From assembly GCA_013397845.1 (NCBI GenBank), contig VZTG01004161.1, positions 2,754,495 to 2,818,494 of the forward strand: 64,000 nt of DNA, in the 5' to 3' direction. The position numbers and the translations under genes are program-made. The notes below the pieces were generated by a model, which was given only the letters and a program-made list of their open reading frames with translations, did not search any database and had not been told where the DNA came from. Shown piece after piece: positions 43,601 to 58,600 of this stretch; positions within the stretch are counted from its first letter, which is position 1, and each line of letters starts with the position of its first letter. This DNA comes from Melanocharis versteri (lineage: Eukaryota; Chordata; Aves; Passeriformes; Melanocharitidae).

Positions 43601-46600
43601 ATTACTAGTATTATTATAGTTTATTTTGATTTAACATCGAAGTGGCCCTATCTCAGCCCACGAGGTTTATGTGTTTCTGATTCTACTCGCCATCAGGCAG
43701 GGGTGGAGTGAGCAAGCAGCTGCATGGTACTTCAGTTGCCAGCTGAGGTTAAACCACAACAACACGATACCAGAATTTACTAAAATTATGTCAACCATGG
43801 AAAAAGTAGAGATTACAGAAGTGTACTGAAAATTTCATGTTAGGACACTAGCAAAGCAACTCTTAGAAAGAAGAATAATTTTAGTCCAAAAAAAGGAGTA
43901 TTCGCTGCTGGTTGAAAAGCTGCATCATGTATTTAGGGTTTTTCCAGATACAAACCCCTCTTCTTACCTGGTCATGAATGGATCAGAACACCCATACTGT
44001 TTGTAGCAAAGATAATATCTGAAGAGACTGATCTTAATTACTGCGTTTTCTACACACTTTAGTAACATGTTTTAGTTTGAAAATTTATTTTCACTATACC
44101 TTACTGTCAAGATTGGAAGGAAGAATTACATTGGAAACTACAGTTCTAATGTGACAATTACATCAAAACTGTGTGTTTAAGAAGTACAAAAATTATACAC
44201 TGAAGTTTCAGCTAAAGACTGAAATAGGAAACAAGCCTTTGTGGTAAATACAAACGTACTCATGCAATTCAGAAATCTACATAGAACAATAGCCACCTGT
44301 TATTTTAAAAGCATTACTTCTGGTGACATCATAAACCATAAGTTGAAAGAATCCTGTAACACTTGCACTCAAAGCACACAAAGTTAATGATCATCTCTGA
44401 TTTTTCAAGAACCTCAGTGCATTCCGCACCAATCTGACTTCAAGCATTTTGACATCAAGTGATCATTCACATATGACAAAACAGCACATTAGGGAAAAAA
44501 CACTCAACAACACTAACTGGAAGGTTACAGGAAAAGCTACATAAAAACTCTTAGATAGTCTATTAGAAATTCAATACAGAAGACTTCATTAAAACCAAAT
44601 AAATACTAAATTTTACCTTTTCTGGATTGTAATATAAAGATTTCAAAGTGGTAAACAAGGGTGGACAGCCTTTACTGAAGTTAACCCTCAGGAACTTATC
44701 CGTTAGTTCTCTAAATTTTTCACCTAGGAACAAAAGTGTGTTTGGTTATATGTCAGTGATTGCAAGTGTTATATAAATATACGCACTAACTGCTGTGCAA
44801 TGCTGGATAACAGAGGAACTGAGAAACTGCAATTAAGGGCTTCAATCTTTCCTGTCATTTAATAAGACACAAATATGCTCCAGATTTAAAAAGAAAAATT
44901 TAAAAAATCAGAGTAAAATGCTTAAGTTGCTAGTGTTTAGGAGGCTGCTGGCAGACATGGTAACAGTCCTCAAATCTGCAAAGTCTATTAAAGAGAGAAA
45001 ATATTAACTGCTGACTACAGAGGATGTAGCAAAAGCTATTTAAATAAACACTGAAAACACCCTGTAATATTAAGAATAACAATGGAGATCTTGCAAAAGC
45101 TCCATCAGTGGAGGTTTTTATGAGTAAGTTAGACAAATCTGTATTAAGAGTAGTGCAGATATAAAGTATCCTGATTTGAGGAAGAAGGATGGATGAAATG
45201 AACCCTTTGCCTCTCTTCAAAGTCCTATTTTTATGAGTAGGATGTGACTTGTGATATGATTGTTTCTGGAATTAGAAACAAGACTTACTGCTTCAGAAAC
45301 ATAAGCTCCATATCAGAATCATCTTTATCAAAATAGACTGCAGAAAGCTAAAAATGGGATCCAATTATATTCTCAGTTAAAAATTACAATACTTGCCGTA
45401 AGTGCTACCTTTCTGAGAAATGCTGTTAAAAAAAAAGAAAAAGCAGGACTTCAGAGAGAAGATATCCAGCCAGGAAAATACCTGGTTTTCATGTTTTTAT
45501 TCCTATGATGAAAGTGATTGTTTTCAGTTGGGAGGGAGGGGGGTGTTGGTTGTTGTTGTTTGGTTGGGTTTTTTGCTATTATTTTTATTGACTTTGTTTG
45601 CTTTGCATAGGGATGAACTTTTTCCACACTTCAGTGCCTCCTCTGTTGTGGACTTCTCTAACTCTCTCAACAAGGAAGCAGCACACTTCACATAATACTA
45701 GGATTCACCCATAAAACTGACACAAAACTGCTGAAATAAACTTAACTTCAAGAAGAACACATTAAAAATTTGCTTAACAGATAGTTTTTAGATATACAGA
45801 AAATGCAGACACTACTGCTTTGTATACAACACTTTCATTTACTTCTATCAATTCTCAACTGTCCTATATCTACTGTTATCAGCACTGATGCTAATAAACA
45901 CTGAGACTAATGAAAGTAACTCATGTTCTCACCTTGCTGTACTACACCAAACTCCTGTACATAGAAACTCCTACCTGTGGATGGGGATCCATAACTGGAC
46001 TGTAAGCACATGCTTTATTACAGACAGATTAATTAAAATATGCTGTCTCACACTACAGAAACCCTTCCACATAAGGAAAAAAAAATCTCAGTTTGTGCTG
46101 CTGAATTCTTCTAATTTATTTTCTTGCTGGAAGAATCGTTATGTAGAATTTAGGAAAGCAAGATTCAAGTTTCCATTAAATACCTATTTACTTATAGAAA
46201 GTAGAACAGTTTTAAAACAAAGTCTGAAAAAAAAAAAAGGCACACAGCTGGGCACCCACCTATGACAAGGAGCCAAGTTACCATTTAGTCTCTGAGACAC
46301 ACATCTGACCACAGGAGCATAAACAAATCTACAACCGCATGGTCACGCACACTTGATCAGTAAAATTGATGGTAACAGCCTTCCTCCTTAAAGGTGGTTT
46401 CCAGCTCGATCAAGGAGCTGATTTATATCAAATACAAAGCCAGGATGCAATGCATGGCAAGGTCTGGACAAGAACTGTCCTTTTAATATAAGCCTGCATT
46501 TCAGAGTATTTTAATTCTTAAGACTAATTTCATTCTCAATCAAACAGTGACAGCTGTAAACTGGTCAGTGACCATACTGGAACAGCAACTGCATTTAACC

Positions 46601-49600
46601 AGAAATTCCATCCTCTTGAAATTTGCAAGTATTTTTCTGCAAAGATGTTCCTTTCTACACCTTCACATTCTCGCTATTAAATTTCACCTACAGAAATTCT
46701 TGTTTCCTGTACTTGTAAACATAGAAAATAATTTAGTAAATACATTAATCTCTATGGGATCAAAAACAGTCTTACATATTCATTCCTGATAAGCTTAACA
46801 AATAAGTTAACAGAAACAAGTTTTAATTTTGAAAAATTCTTATTTGTTATAAAATGCTACAGAAAGTAGCCAAAAGATTTTTCTTGACCAATCTAATAAT
46901 GAATTTTGCTTTCATTTATCCTATTGTTACAGCATGCACAACTTATTCTTGTTACTATACATATTCCTACTTAAATGAACATAAGCTGTGAAACTACGCT
47001 GTCAGATATAAGGCCACCTAGAGCAAAACACACAGTGAAATGAAGACAACAGCAAAATGCACTATTAATAAAGATAAAGGAAAGCTTTTTGCAGGTTTTT
47101 CCTTGTTTGCTGTGTTACCATAACAATCTTATTACAGAAAAAAACCCCAATTACTCATCACCCAGCTTTTCCAATCTAGCTGAAATGCCTTAAAATTTGC
47201 CCCTCTATCTTCAAAGAAACTGAAGTATATAGGATGATAAAAGGCACAAGTGGCAACTTCTAATGAAGCAGTTAAAATCTTTTGATTTTACACACGAAAT
47301 GTGTATGCACATCTAGACACATGAGCAACAACAGGGCAGTGGACTAGCTGTGCTCTGGAACATTTAAAGGCACCGACAAATGTGGTGCTCAGCAAATGAG
47401 CTAAACTAAAAACTAACCTTATAAATTTAAAAGCATGAAGAGGTATGTTGGGAATCTGCAGCTGACCTCAAATTTCTTGACACTTGATATCTACCTTACG
47501 TACTTTCCAAAAGTCTTTTACTGGAGTTTCAGCAGTTAGACAGCCACACACTAATTATTTATTTTTATGATATTTACCATTTCATTTAGTCTTCTTCCTT
47601 CTATTTTGGAAGAGCATAGCTTTCTATTTTAACAAGTATATACACATTTTCCTTCCAAAACCGAGGGTATTTGTGCACTGTATTTCAAAACAAATTTTCA
47701 AAGGGCAATGTCACAAAGAACTTAGCGATAAAATGAAGTAATTTGTGCTACGTAATACTGCAGATTTTTTGTTCCTTTTAGCATCGAATTAGCAGCACAA
47801 AGGTTGTTTTTGCTGTCAAATGAAGTTCTAGTAGCTCTGCAAGAAAGTAGGTGTACATTTTTACAGCAAAAGTATGCATATTAAAGACAGAGGAGGAGGT
47901 ATGCATATATATACATTCACACCTTGAAATAAAGTGTACTATACCCTACATTTTAACTCATGATTCTTAACTTGCATGAAGCAGAAAAGTTACGTACAGG
48001 AATTCCTACAATCTACATATCATTCTCTACTGAAGTTTTTATCAACACAAATACTACATTGCTCATACCATTGTATTTGAGTGGATGAAGCTTTTCTAAC
48101 AACTCCTATAACATGAAAGAATTGCCTATTCCAAGAGAAATGCACACATCTGATTTGTCTACACGTTCAAGTAGGTATTAAATGCACAATAAACAGCCTG
48201 ACGAAAACTTCAGAAAAAAAAAAAGAAAAAAACTATTATAGAACAGATATGCAACTTGTTACCTGAAACAAAGTTTAAAGGTAATCTTCTAGGTGAAACT
48301 GCTCTGGGATGTCTTTTACTAACTTCTTCATAAATCTGAAGCCTCTCTTCTAAAGTGCCTATTATCAGCAAATATAATAGATATAAGTAACAGACATAAA
48401 AACCTATTCTTTTAAATGTCTTTAAATGTTGAGAATTTAAGTGTTGAGAATTAACTGAGCTAGACTTCTTATGTGGATTTGGAACAATTTAAACATTTCA
48501 TGTTATTTTTTCCAGTTAACCATAAACATTACTGTGCAAAACTGTACTGAGGACACACTATATATACAATACACAACTACTAGCATTAATCACTCTAAGG
48601 ATAAACTGTAAACAGGACCATTACCTTGCACATTCAATCACACAGACCTGGAGTTTGGTTTCTTTCAGTTACATGTTGTGCAGACCCATTCACACAGTGT
48701 ATGACATTCATAGCTTCAATTAACGTTTTTTCACTATGCATCATAGGCATTTCAGACACACTTAAAGCATTTAGAGAAATATGTTGCATTTCTAAACCAT
48801 AGATATACAAACAGCACACTATACAAGCATGCCTCTATTATAGGTCCTCAGGTGACAGCAAAACCAGGGTACAATACTGCCAGTGTAAGTACTGAGCACC
48901 AGAACTCTTTATATCTTAATGTTTAACAAAAATAAAGCTACTGGAAGATTTTCTGCCCACTCCTCCCCTTTCCCCCATAATATGCTTTGGAGCTCCAATG
49001 TGGTTAGAATTTAAATAACACTAATCTTTTGCTTTAAAATGCCATTTTTATATAATTAAAATCAATTTTGCTTAAATATTAAATTCATCAAACAATTTAA
49101 AACTGAATGTACAGATCAAGACTACAATACATATATATTAAAAATATCTGTTTTCCTCTCATAAGAAAAACAGTTTATCTTGTCACTGAGCTCAGATGTT
49201 GGGGAAGGGGGGGGAATCTATTACCCAGTGTCTCCAAGAGATGTAGAGTTATAAAAGTAATACTAAAATATTGTTTGGCCTGGAACTAAAGCATATAAAA
49301 GCCCTAATTGAAGTCACAAGTTGGAGCTCCAGAACTTACCATGGGGGAGGAAATAGTCCTAAGACCACCTAAAAAATAAAGTAGCATTATTAGTTTTATA
49401 GAATTAGTACAGTTTTAGTCTACATAGGATTTTAGTATGTCAAAAACTACTGGACTGGTTCTTTGTTAGAAACTATATGCTTTCATCAACATATTTGTTG
49501 TATCAGAGAGAATAACTGAGTTCCTGGGTAATTGCATTTCCGAGACAATAACCATGTGATTCAACTCTACGGATACACCAGGAAAACCACTGCAAGGGCA

Positions 49601-52600
49601 ACACTACACTCTGAATATACGTAATATATTAAATCATTTTCATTACCCAATCACTAGCTGTATTCTCAGACCTCATGAGACCTAATGGTAAAACTTTCTA
49701 GAAGAAAGTTGGTTGAGAAATGTAATGTAGCTATAACATCTAAAAATAATATAACTGTGAGCTTATGATTTATGATGTCATCAGAATAACTCCAATAAAC
49801 TTTCACTAATTACTGAAAAACTAAACACAAAGAAACTATTCCTGTGTAAATGTAAACATTCTGGAAAGTTATCACTGCAAAACACTTAATACAGCATAAA
49901 TAGTTGCAATATTGTAGTTTTTAAAAATCAGCTATTCTTCCTGGAAAAACACAATAGCAGAAACGTGAGCTGGCATTGGAGTAACAAAGGTTTTAACACA
50001 TTTATCACCTTTATCTTCTAAAGTGCTAACTTAAAAAAAAAGGTATTTTTTTCAGATGGTCTATCTTAAAAGGCCATCTTTTTTTAGATACTTGAGTATT
50101 TCTCTACATGCCCCTAGAAAGACGTACCACTTAAACGAGTTTCAAAATTACAATTTTATGTTGTAGCATATGACAGCAGTCTGACAATCAATTACTAGGA
50201 CAGGATTTAATTGCCATTTGGTTTCCAAGTTCACATGTGGCAAGGGAACGTTCTTCGTGTAAGCATTTTAGCAAATGTCACCCTTAATTCCAAGAAGATA
50301 AATATTTGCTGTTGGTATTTTCATGCACACAAGTTTTTCAGTGAACGTTTTAAAAATGAATGAACGTACTACATAGTATACAAGATCAGAAGGTACATAA
50401 TTTTCTGCCAAGCAGAACTTTCCAATCTGAAACAGTACCATATCAAACAGGAGTTCTAAGTATATCCTATATCATATGTATTTTCACTGTATCTGTGTAG
50501 CTTAACTTACTGGGTTGCAGGGCCTTTTCCAAGCCTTCATAATAATACCAGTTTTCTGCATTACGCTCAATTAACTCCTTGTATACTTCACCAGCTTCTT
50601 TCAGTCTTCCTAACTTGAGTAACATCTCTCCTAGAAACAACACAGTACGGAACTATGAATTACATGAGAAAACACTAGCAAGTGAAGTTTACAATACTAG
50701 ATATACAAAATTGGGCTTAAGCATACACAGATTCTTAAAAAGAGGCTTTATTTTCCCAAAGACATTTGCTGTGTGTTACAAACGCTACTTGAAACTACCT
50801 CACATAGAGCTCAGAGCTCGGAACATTCATCACCTGTGAAAACAAAGACTACATGAATGTCTGTATCTGAGTATTTAAAATAGCTATTGGGATTATCAAA
50901 TAAACAAGCAACTCCTCCCCCTAGGACTCCATCACACAACTAGATCAGTTTTTACCACACTGTTTACTTAAGCACATTTTTCACATCAACTAACCAGTTT
51001 TTAACCAGTTAAATCACACTGTTTTGCTACTAAGTAAATGGTTCTACCAGGTCTAGCTTGCATGGAATTAATTTTCTTCACAGCAGCTCATGCTAGCCTG
51101 TGTTCTGGGATTTCTGACTAAATGCTGATAAACACACCAATGTTTCCACCACTGCTAAGCAGTACTTGTAGACCATCACGGCCTGGTCCTTTTAACCCCA
51201 CTCCACCACCCAGCAAGTAGACCAGGGTGGACAATAAGGTGGGAGTGGGCACAACCCGGACAGCTGATCCAAACTGGCTAAAGAGATATTTTATGCTATA
51301 TAGCTCCATGCTAAGCAATAAAAACTGAGGAGAAAGAGCGTTGGGGCAGGTAGCCATTGCCTGGAGACTAGCTGAGCATCACTCTGTTTCTGGGAAGTGT
51401 ACACTGACTGCATCAGTTGAGGTTCTGAGTTTGATTTTCCTTCCTCTATCACTCAAGCTATCTTCATCTCAATGCACAAGTTCTCTTGCTTTTGTTCTTC
51501 CTATTCTCTCCTGATTTGACAAGTGAGGCTGGGTGAAGCGACTGGGCAGCTGTGTGGGGTTTATCCCACTGGTCAGGGTCAGCCCACCACAACTGTGCAA
51601 GCAAGGAGTAGCTGAAGAATATGTGCCATTACTCACACGTATTCAGAATTCAGTATTAGCACTTCAAATCCACAAAACAACTGTGAGTTATTTTTAACCA
51701 AAAAAGTCAACTTCAGTATTCACTTCAGTAAGTAAGTGCATTAGAAAGGTTGAAAAGGAAACAAGAATTTGATACTTCAGTCAAAATGAAGAAAAATTAT
51801 AAGTGTTTGTACTTCAAATAGTATTCTTTATGAAATTCTTTTTCATAACATTAAAACTGGTTTATAATACTTCTGATTTATGGAAAGCTACTCTAGTAAG
51901 TACCAATATAATCTCTGAGATTTTGTCTATTCCTGTGTCAACCCAAGTTAGGCTACCTGCATCCACTACCCACTTTGGTAGGAAAAGTAATTTACTTGTG
52001 CGCAAAACTGTAAATCTGTTGGCACCAGTTCTCCTCTAATAATTGTTACAAATAAATTAAAAGACTTCACATGCCGGTTTTTTTTTTCCTTTTACTGCTT
52101 TACTGTATCTGAAAGCCATTAGCAAAAATTTCTAACAAAACTGGCTAAGGGAAGAATAATAATGACTTACCTTTGATTTCTTCTACTATTAACTTATCAC
52201 ATATTTGCTTTTCATATGTCTCTATATGTTCTAAAGACTCCTGAAAAAGATCTGCCTCTCTCATCACTTGATTTTGATATAAAATCAGTTCACTATATTC
52301 ATAATCTATTTTATTAGGAGGAACCTGGAGGGGGGAAAAAACAATACATCGGTTAGCATCTACCTGTACCTCAAATGTATGCAGTATTACAGAATACAAG
52401 ATTTAAGCTATGGAACATAATCAGGTCCGTTTATATACCATCTAAACATTCAAAATGTAAAACTCTCATTATTCACAATCAAATCAGATTCATTTAAGGA
52501 TATCCTTTGTAGTTAACACTTTAGAAGTCCTTCATTTCCCTTTTTTCTATCACTGTGGCAAGCTAATTTAAAACTGAATTATGTGAGAGAAAGCAAAGAT

Positions 52601-55600
52601 CTTCATATATTTTCTTTCTGAAGGACTTATGCACAATACAACAATTTTGACATAAGTTCTACAGCAAATGGCTGGGGTCTAACAGTACTATTTTCGGCAT
52701 ACCAGAATTCTGGATCAAACTATTTCCAAGAGCAATGACCCATCCATAGGTTGACAACTGGAATTTTTCAGATTAAAAACTTACACTATTTCTCTCTAAC
52801 CAAGTGTTCTCTGTACTAAACATCGATCCCCCAGAAAATACAGGGCATGAACATACAGAGTGTTTTCAAGCAACAGCAAATTATTTTTAGGTCTGCCTGC
52901 AGTTGCACACCTAGGACTTTCTAGAGGCTACAGTACAACTAGTGGCTCATCCACCTTGCAGTGCTACAGCAGCCAAGGAAGCAGGGTGACATTCAAAATT
53001 ATTCCTTTCAGAGATAACTCCCTAAAGTGGATTTAGGCAATGAAAAGTCTTTCCAGAGTTACAGCAATTCTTTTAATACTAAACGCTCTTCACTAACATA
53101 CAAAAAAGCTACTCCAACTGCAAGAATGTTAGAGAGCAAATGCAATCTCCAGACAATGCCCAGCAGATCAATAAAACAGTTTGCTACATGAAATGTACTG
53201 TCCCAATAGAATATGTAGGAGAAACTTATCATCTAACATGACTTTTTACATAATAAAAGATGAGAAGCAGATGAGTTTGACAAATGTTAATAATATTTTT
53301 TCCTGTGACACTACACACTTTGTTTCTTCCTAAGCAACCAACACTTTGAAGCCACATCGGTCACTAAACAGTTTACTATTATTTTCTGTTCCCTGAAAAA
53401 AGCTTTTCCTTGGTCTTTAAAGAGACAAATAATCTAATAGAAAAGCAACACAAAAAGCCAAAACATTAAACTGGCTGAACAGAACATTTTTATTAAGAAT
53501 ACTGTCCTAAACCACTACTTCCAGCCCTTCCCTAAGCACAAATTGATTTTATAAGATTTAACATTTCTGATTACATGCTCTTCAGATTTTGAGAGGCAAC
53601 TTTTACAGCACTGCTGGGCATTTTTAGAAAGATTTGCTTTTACATATATATGTGTTCTGAAAGACAGTATAACTAAATAAAATACTGTAAAGATGTGTGT
53701 ATCTGACAATGAACACTACTATGACAATAACATCATTCAAGTACTTTTTTTAGCAGCTGATACAATATAACAAATGATGACTAATGGAACAAGACTGTAC
53801 CTTACACATACTAGTCAGCAGGTAGCATGAAATTCTACCCACTTCTCAAAGCACCTCTCTTATCTACAGCTCCACTTCCATTTCCACCTTTGCTCAATTT
53901 TTAGTCTATATTACCAAGTAGAAATCACTAATAAAAGCATTGTTACCAGGAAAGCATTTTTAACTGCTTCACAGAACGGACTCATGGAACAGGGGTTAGG
54001 CACTAAGCATGTCTTCCTGTTTATCCTTACTGCAACATCACAGAACAAAACTGCAGAGTTCCAACTCAGTTCTCTTCTCCTTCACCTCCTCCTAAAAATA
54101 CCCTTTCCTCCAACACAATACACATATCTAAATTCCAAATTCCACAAGTAGCACAGCTTTTTGGCACATCATGAATTGGTTTTAGGCCTCCAAAACACAG
54201 ATTATCCAAAAACCCATAAAAATATATATACACAATACACAAACAGGTATCAATTGACCTCCTCGTAGCTGTTTTGGCTCAGCAGGATAACAAAAAAAAA
54301 AAAGTAAAAAAAATCAAAATAAATTATTCTTATGCATAGAGTAAATCCACCAGAAAGATACTTCACTTACTATCACTCCATATAACAAGCTAGCTTTAGA
54401 AGTAATTTTAAGAAAAGTCTGTTTTCAAAGATATTTTGAATTCTCATCAATTTAAGGATGATTTAAATAGGTAATTCATCAGAAGGCAAGCAGTTAACAA
54501 CCCCAGTAGTTAATCTAAATAATCAGATTGTTTTATAAAGAATAAGATATTCTATAAAGAGAATGTCCACACCACTGTTACTGCTGCTCAATACATCTTT
54601 ACTCCTCCCTCCCCCCAGAAGAGTTATGATTCTTGCACAGGAGATGTCCTGAACTCAATTCTGCTGTTCCAGAATAAATTTCTTCCTCTCCTCCTGGACC
54701 AAAGAAGAATCAACTTTTTAACTGCAGATGCCCTAACAACTGTCACTGAAAGAATGTGACAAGATGCAGCCAAAACATACCTAAGAGCAGACCCCCAAAA
54801 CTCCAGAGGTTTTCTGTCCATATCTGTATTTGTGGGCCTGATGCGAAAATTAGGAATAAAATAAAAATTAAGAATAAAAAATTGTTCTGGAAAAGAAGAA
54901 AGGAAAAATGGGACATACAACAGTAAAACAAATTGCATAGTTGTTTTACACCTTGGTTCCCAAAATTTAAATTCTGAACTGACTCTTAAATAATTTTACT
55001 TAATTTGGGACAGCACAAGCTGTTGCATTTCCTGCAGTGATGTCTACCTTTAACCTCATAACCTGTTTTTGACTGAAATATTGTGCATCTGGCCAACTCA
55101 CAGCTTTCAGATGACAGGCAACATTGATCTTAATACACTAAGAGACAGAAAATTCACCATTTCCAGTGATAACTTAGCCACTAGAATAAAACTGTCAATG
55201 ATAAAAAGCAACTTATCACTTTAATTTGTTGACGAATTTCCTGACATTCCTCCTTCCTTTATTTTCCCTGCTAAGTAAGCTTCCTAGCTATTACTCTTCT
55301 CAAACTCAGCATCCAATCTGTACTAATATCACCTAGGGTTTTTTCTGTTTACAGTAAACAAAGAGACTCTTTGCCTTTCACAGACAGTATTTTCTCTAGT
55401 TGTCTTATCTTGCCATATTTTCTTTTCATTTTCTAACTTTTTTTGACAACAGGCTCATCAGCAAGTCTTGATCTCTCAGTAATGAATGCTTTATGGATAA
55501 AAATCCCTGCTTGTCAGAACTAAGAGCATATTTTACTTTTCACCCATAAGCTCGCCCTGAGGGACAGTTTTACAATAAACTAAGTCAGTCTAGCTGCAGC

Positions 55601-58600
55601 CTGGATCAACAAAGGCAGCTCACTTCCCTCTATTATTCCCCTTCCTCTTTCCCCTCTCACCTCACAGTTGTCCAGTTCAGCCAATCAATCCTTCCAAAGA
55701 GAGATTATTTTTCTGGCACTTTGGCTTCCTGAACCAACCCTCCACAAGTCAGCCAGTACTGCACAAGGAAGTGGTGTGAGCACACAGGAAAAACTCAGAT
55801 TGTTGGTTTTGGCAACAGCTTGTAGCTAGATTAGCTGCATTATTTTGTAATACTGCATCTTCAGATATTAATCTATAATCACTAAAATGACAGTTCCTCG
55901 ATTTTTTTCTTGGTTTTACTGCTTGGTCCTGGCTGCTTGCATTCACATCTCAATGGACAGAGCTGTCTGAGTAATTCAAGTAAATAAATATCATCATCCT
56001 GCATCACCATTATTTATAAATTATTATGACAGCAGCATTTTATGTAACATGTTAGATTTCTTTCTCTATTCATTAACATGAACGGTAAACAGTATCAAGC
56101 CTAATACAGATTCCCATAAGACTCCTCAAAAACATCCGTTTATTGAAGAGTCCCGTTCACGAGTTATTTGGATACCCTTCAGTCGTTCAGTCCTCATTTT
56201 AAACTCCCACCCTTCTATGGCAGTCACATGCAATATTCTGTGAAGTCAGCCACAGAAGTTCATCTATCAAGCTGAGTATAGGCCAAGAGGGAAGATTTGG
56301 GAAGGAAAGTAAGCAAGTTGTGTACCTCCTCAGAGATCCATGGAATGTCCTGAACTTAATTATTTTAACTGCAGGATTGAAAAATCCAGACACCGCAAAA
56401 CCAGCACATTTGGGGAGTACTGTGGAAGAGCCAATGCATGGCAAAACTGAGCTGTGTGTTCGCCTCGGCTCTCCTGACTTTTCTGGACCCAACACATTGA
56501 TTCTCTCTTCCAGTGTGGGGGGTCTACCTGGGCCTGCACTCATCAGGGAGCTGGCACAACAAAGCACAAGACTATTTTCAAGAGAAATGAAACTGAAGTG
56601 TTCAGGTGTATTTTTAGTGTTTTGGAGGAGAAAAGACAATATACCACTTAACTGTCTCTAAAAATCTCAAAAAAAGAGGACAGGCTTGACAGGACTAAAT
56701 TCCTATAAAACTATGTTGTCCAACATTTGTAGCATATTTCTGTCCTTCAATGCTTAAGCAGCTTTTCCACCACTTGCCTCTGACTGACACAATGCTAATC
56801 AACAGTTAAACCAGCTCATTGTGCAAGTACAAGCAATCTTCCTATTTACGGGAATTTCCCAAATATCTCCAAAAATGGCATCAGTGTTTGCACTCATCTC
56901 AGCATCATCTTTGTTTTAGGGTCAGATTTGAGATGGTGGTAACTTGCACAGCAGACTCGACCGATACAATGCATTCATCTACAGTATTTAAATCCAGCTT
57001 AGTCACTAGACTGAGCAGTGCATCATGATGGCCCTCAAACAACCATATTTACACACAGTATTTTAGAGAAGACAACACTAACAGCATCACTTCCATTCTC
57101 TCCAAGGGGCCAATACCACTACTAAGCTCTCTCAGTCCTCTTAGAGCCTCAGTTTCTTATGCTACATTTGCTGTTTTTCCATCTACTATATATTCTTTCT
57201 AACTCGAACAGTCATTTTGACACCACACTGAGTCTGGGCGCTGCTGACTCATTTCGGAATGACGACTTTTTCGTTGTCAAACACTCACAGAAGATGACCC
57301 AATTTTGATTAAAACTTATTCTTTTCAGTTTCTGCTCAATGCTGAAGTTACAGCTCTTTTGAAATATCAAGCTATATATACCCGGCTTGCAGCATCCTTT
57401 TTTTGACCATGATATGTGATCAAGACAAACACTGGTCTCTCCTAGCCATTTATTTCCTTTCTTACAGTTAATCCCATATATAACAACTCAGAAAGGGTAT
57501 GAGATTTTTGTTTTAAAAATACACAGTCTAGAGGTCAGGTAATATCTTAGTATTTTTACACAGCACTTCCAAGATGCTTCCCCAGCAGAATGGATCTATA
57601 AACATGTTTCTTTTTCTTTCCACATTGCAGAATAATCAACACATCCACTCTGTTCTGCTAATTCAGACTTTATAGCTCCGCATTACCACTAACAGAACAA
57701 GGGAATAGTCTCTCTCAAAAAAGTTATATTCAGTGATTTTAGCATTGTACCATTTGATTTACTCAGGTCTCAGCAACACCAAGTCTGATCAAAGAATTTT
57801 CAGCTACACTTTCATGTTACTCTGAAATCAAGCATTGATTTTAAGCGTACTATACACAGATGCATACAAACCATTGACAGTATTTCATTCTTCGTAGAGA
57901 TGTAATGGCAGCCAAACTATGGCAGGAGAAAGGGCAAATGAGCACATCTAAAATATTAAACTATTTTCTGTAGTTTCACCTACAGGGGCAGGGCAGGATC
58001 ACCACAGGTTTTCTCTAGCTACAAGTATCACAAATATTAAGTTACTCTGCATGAGACTACTCCTATATCTTCAACCCCAAGTTTATTGAGAGGGGGGGAA
58101 AGGTATTCCTTTATAGTTTGTGTCTGCTGCTCAGCTCCTAGAAATCTTTCTGCTCAAAGCAGAAAGCCCCACAAACAACAAATTTATTCCTAATTCGTAA
58201 CTGATTTCTATTTAAAAAGAACTAACTCCTCAGATTCTATCCCTTATACAAAAGGTGTTCTCTTTCCAGACCAGGAATCTTACCTGCTGGGTTTTCCTAA
58301 ACTCTTCAAGTAATTTTAAGGCCATATCATAATCTTTTAGTAAGTGGTATGCAATGGCATATCCAATCCAGGAAGCACGTTGTGTGGGGCGCAGTTGAAG
58401 CAGCTGGTATCTTGTCTCCTTCAGTAAAAGAAAAGCAATTTTAAGAGAAGAATTTTTAACCAGAGTTACTAGACATTTATCATGATTTAACACCAAGACA
58501 ACTAATATTTTAAAAGAACTTTTAAATGCCCTAGGCAATCTTTGAAATTCTAACAGCATGGGGAAAAGCAGCACATTTCTGTTTGATAAATTTGGAGGTT

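Larger units (their letters stand above)
24409..44616 (-). other. NAA16 intron 9 (20.2 kb)
   Basis: This is by far the largest intron of the gene. It holds a CR1 reverse-transcriptase fragment at 38268-38870, an LTR at 43192-43761, and an undetermined base at 34678 after a run of A. The rest (24.4-38.2 kb and 38.9-43.2 kb) is unassigned AT-rich sequence. I see no nested gene, snoRNA or tRNA with adequate support; open frames here are all short and unlike known proteins. Confidence 0.85.

Noticed and set aside
43192..51594. The two LTRs taken as the ends of one provirus
   Set aside because: The interval holds intact NAA16 exons 9, 8 and 7 and no gag, pol or env-like sequence. The copies also differ greatly in decay.
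52145..52399. ORF start at 52399 as an alternative NAA16 start
   Set aside because: The upstream residues are intron 5 sequence. The clear acceptor at 52325 and the conserved join to exon 5 show this is an internal exon.
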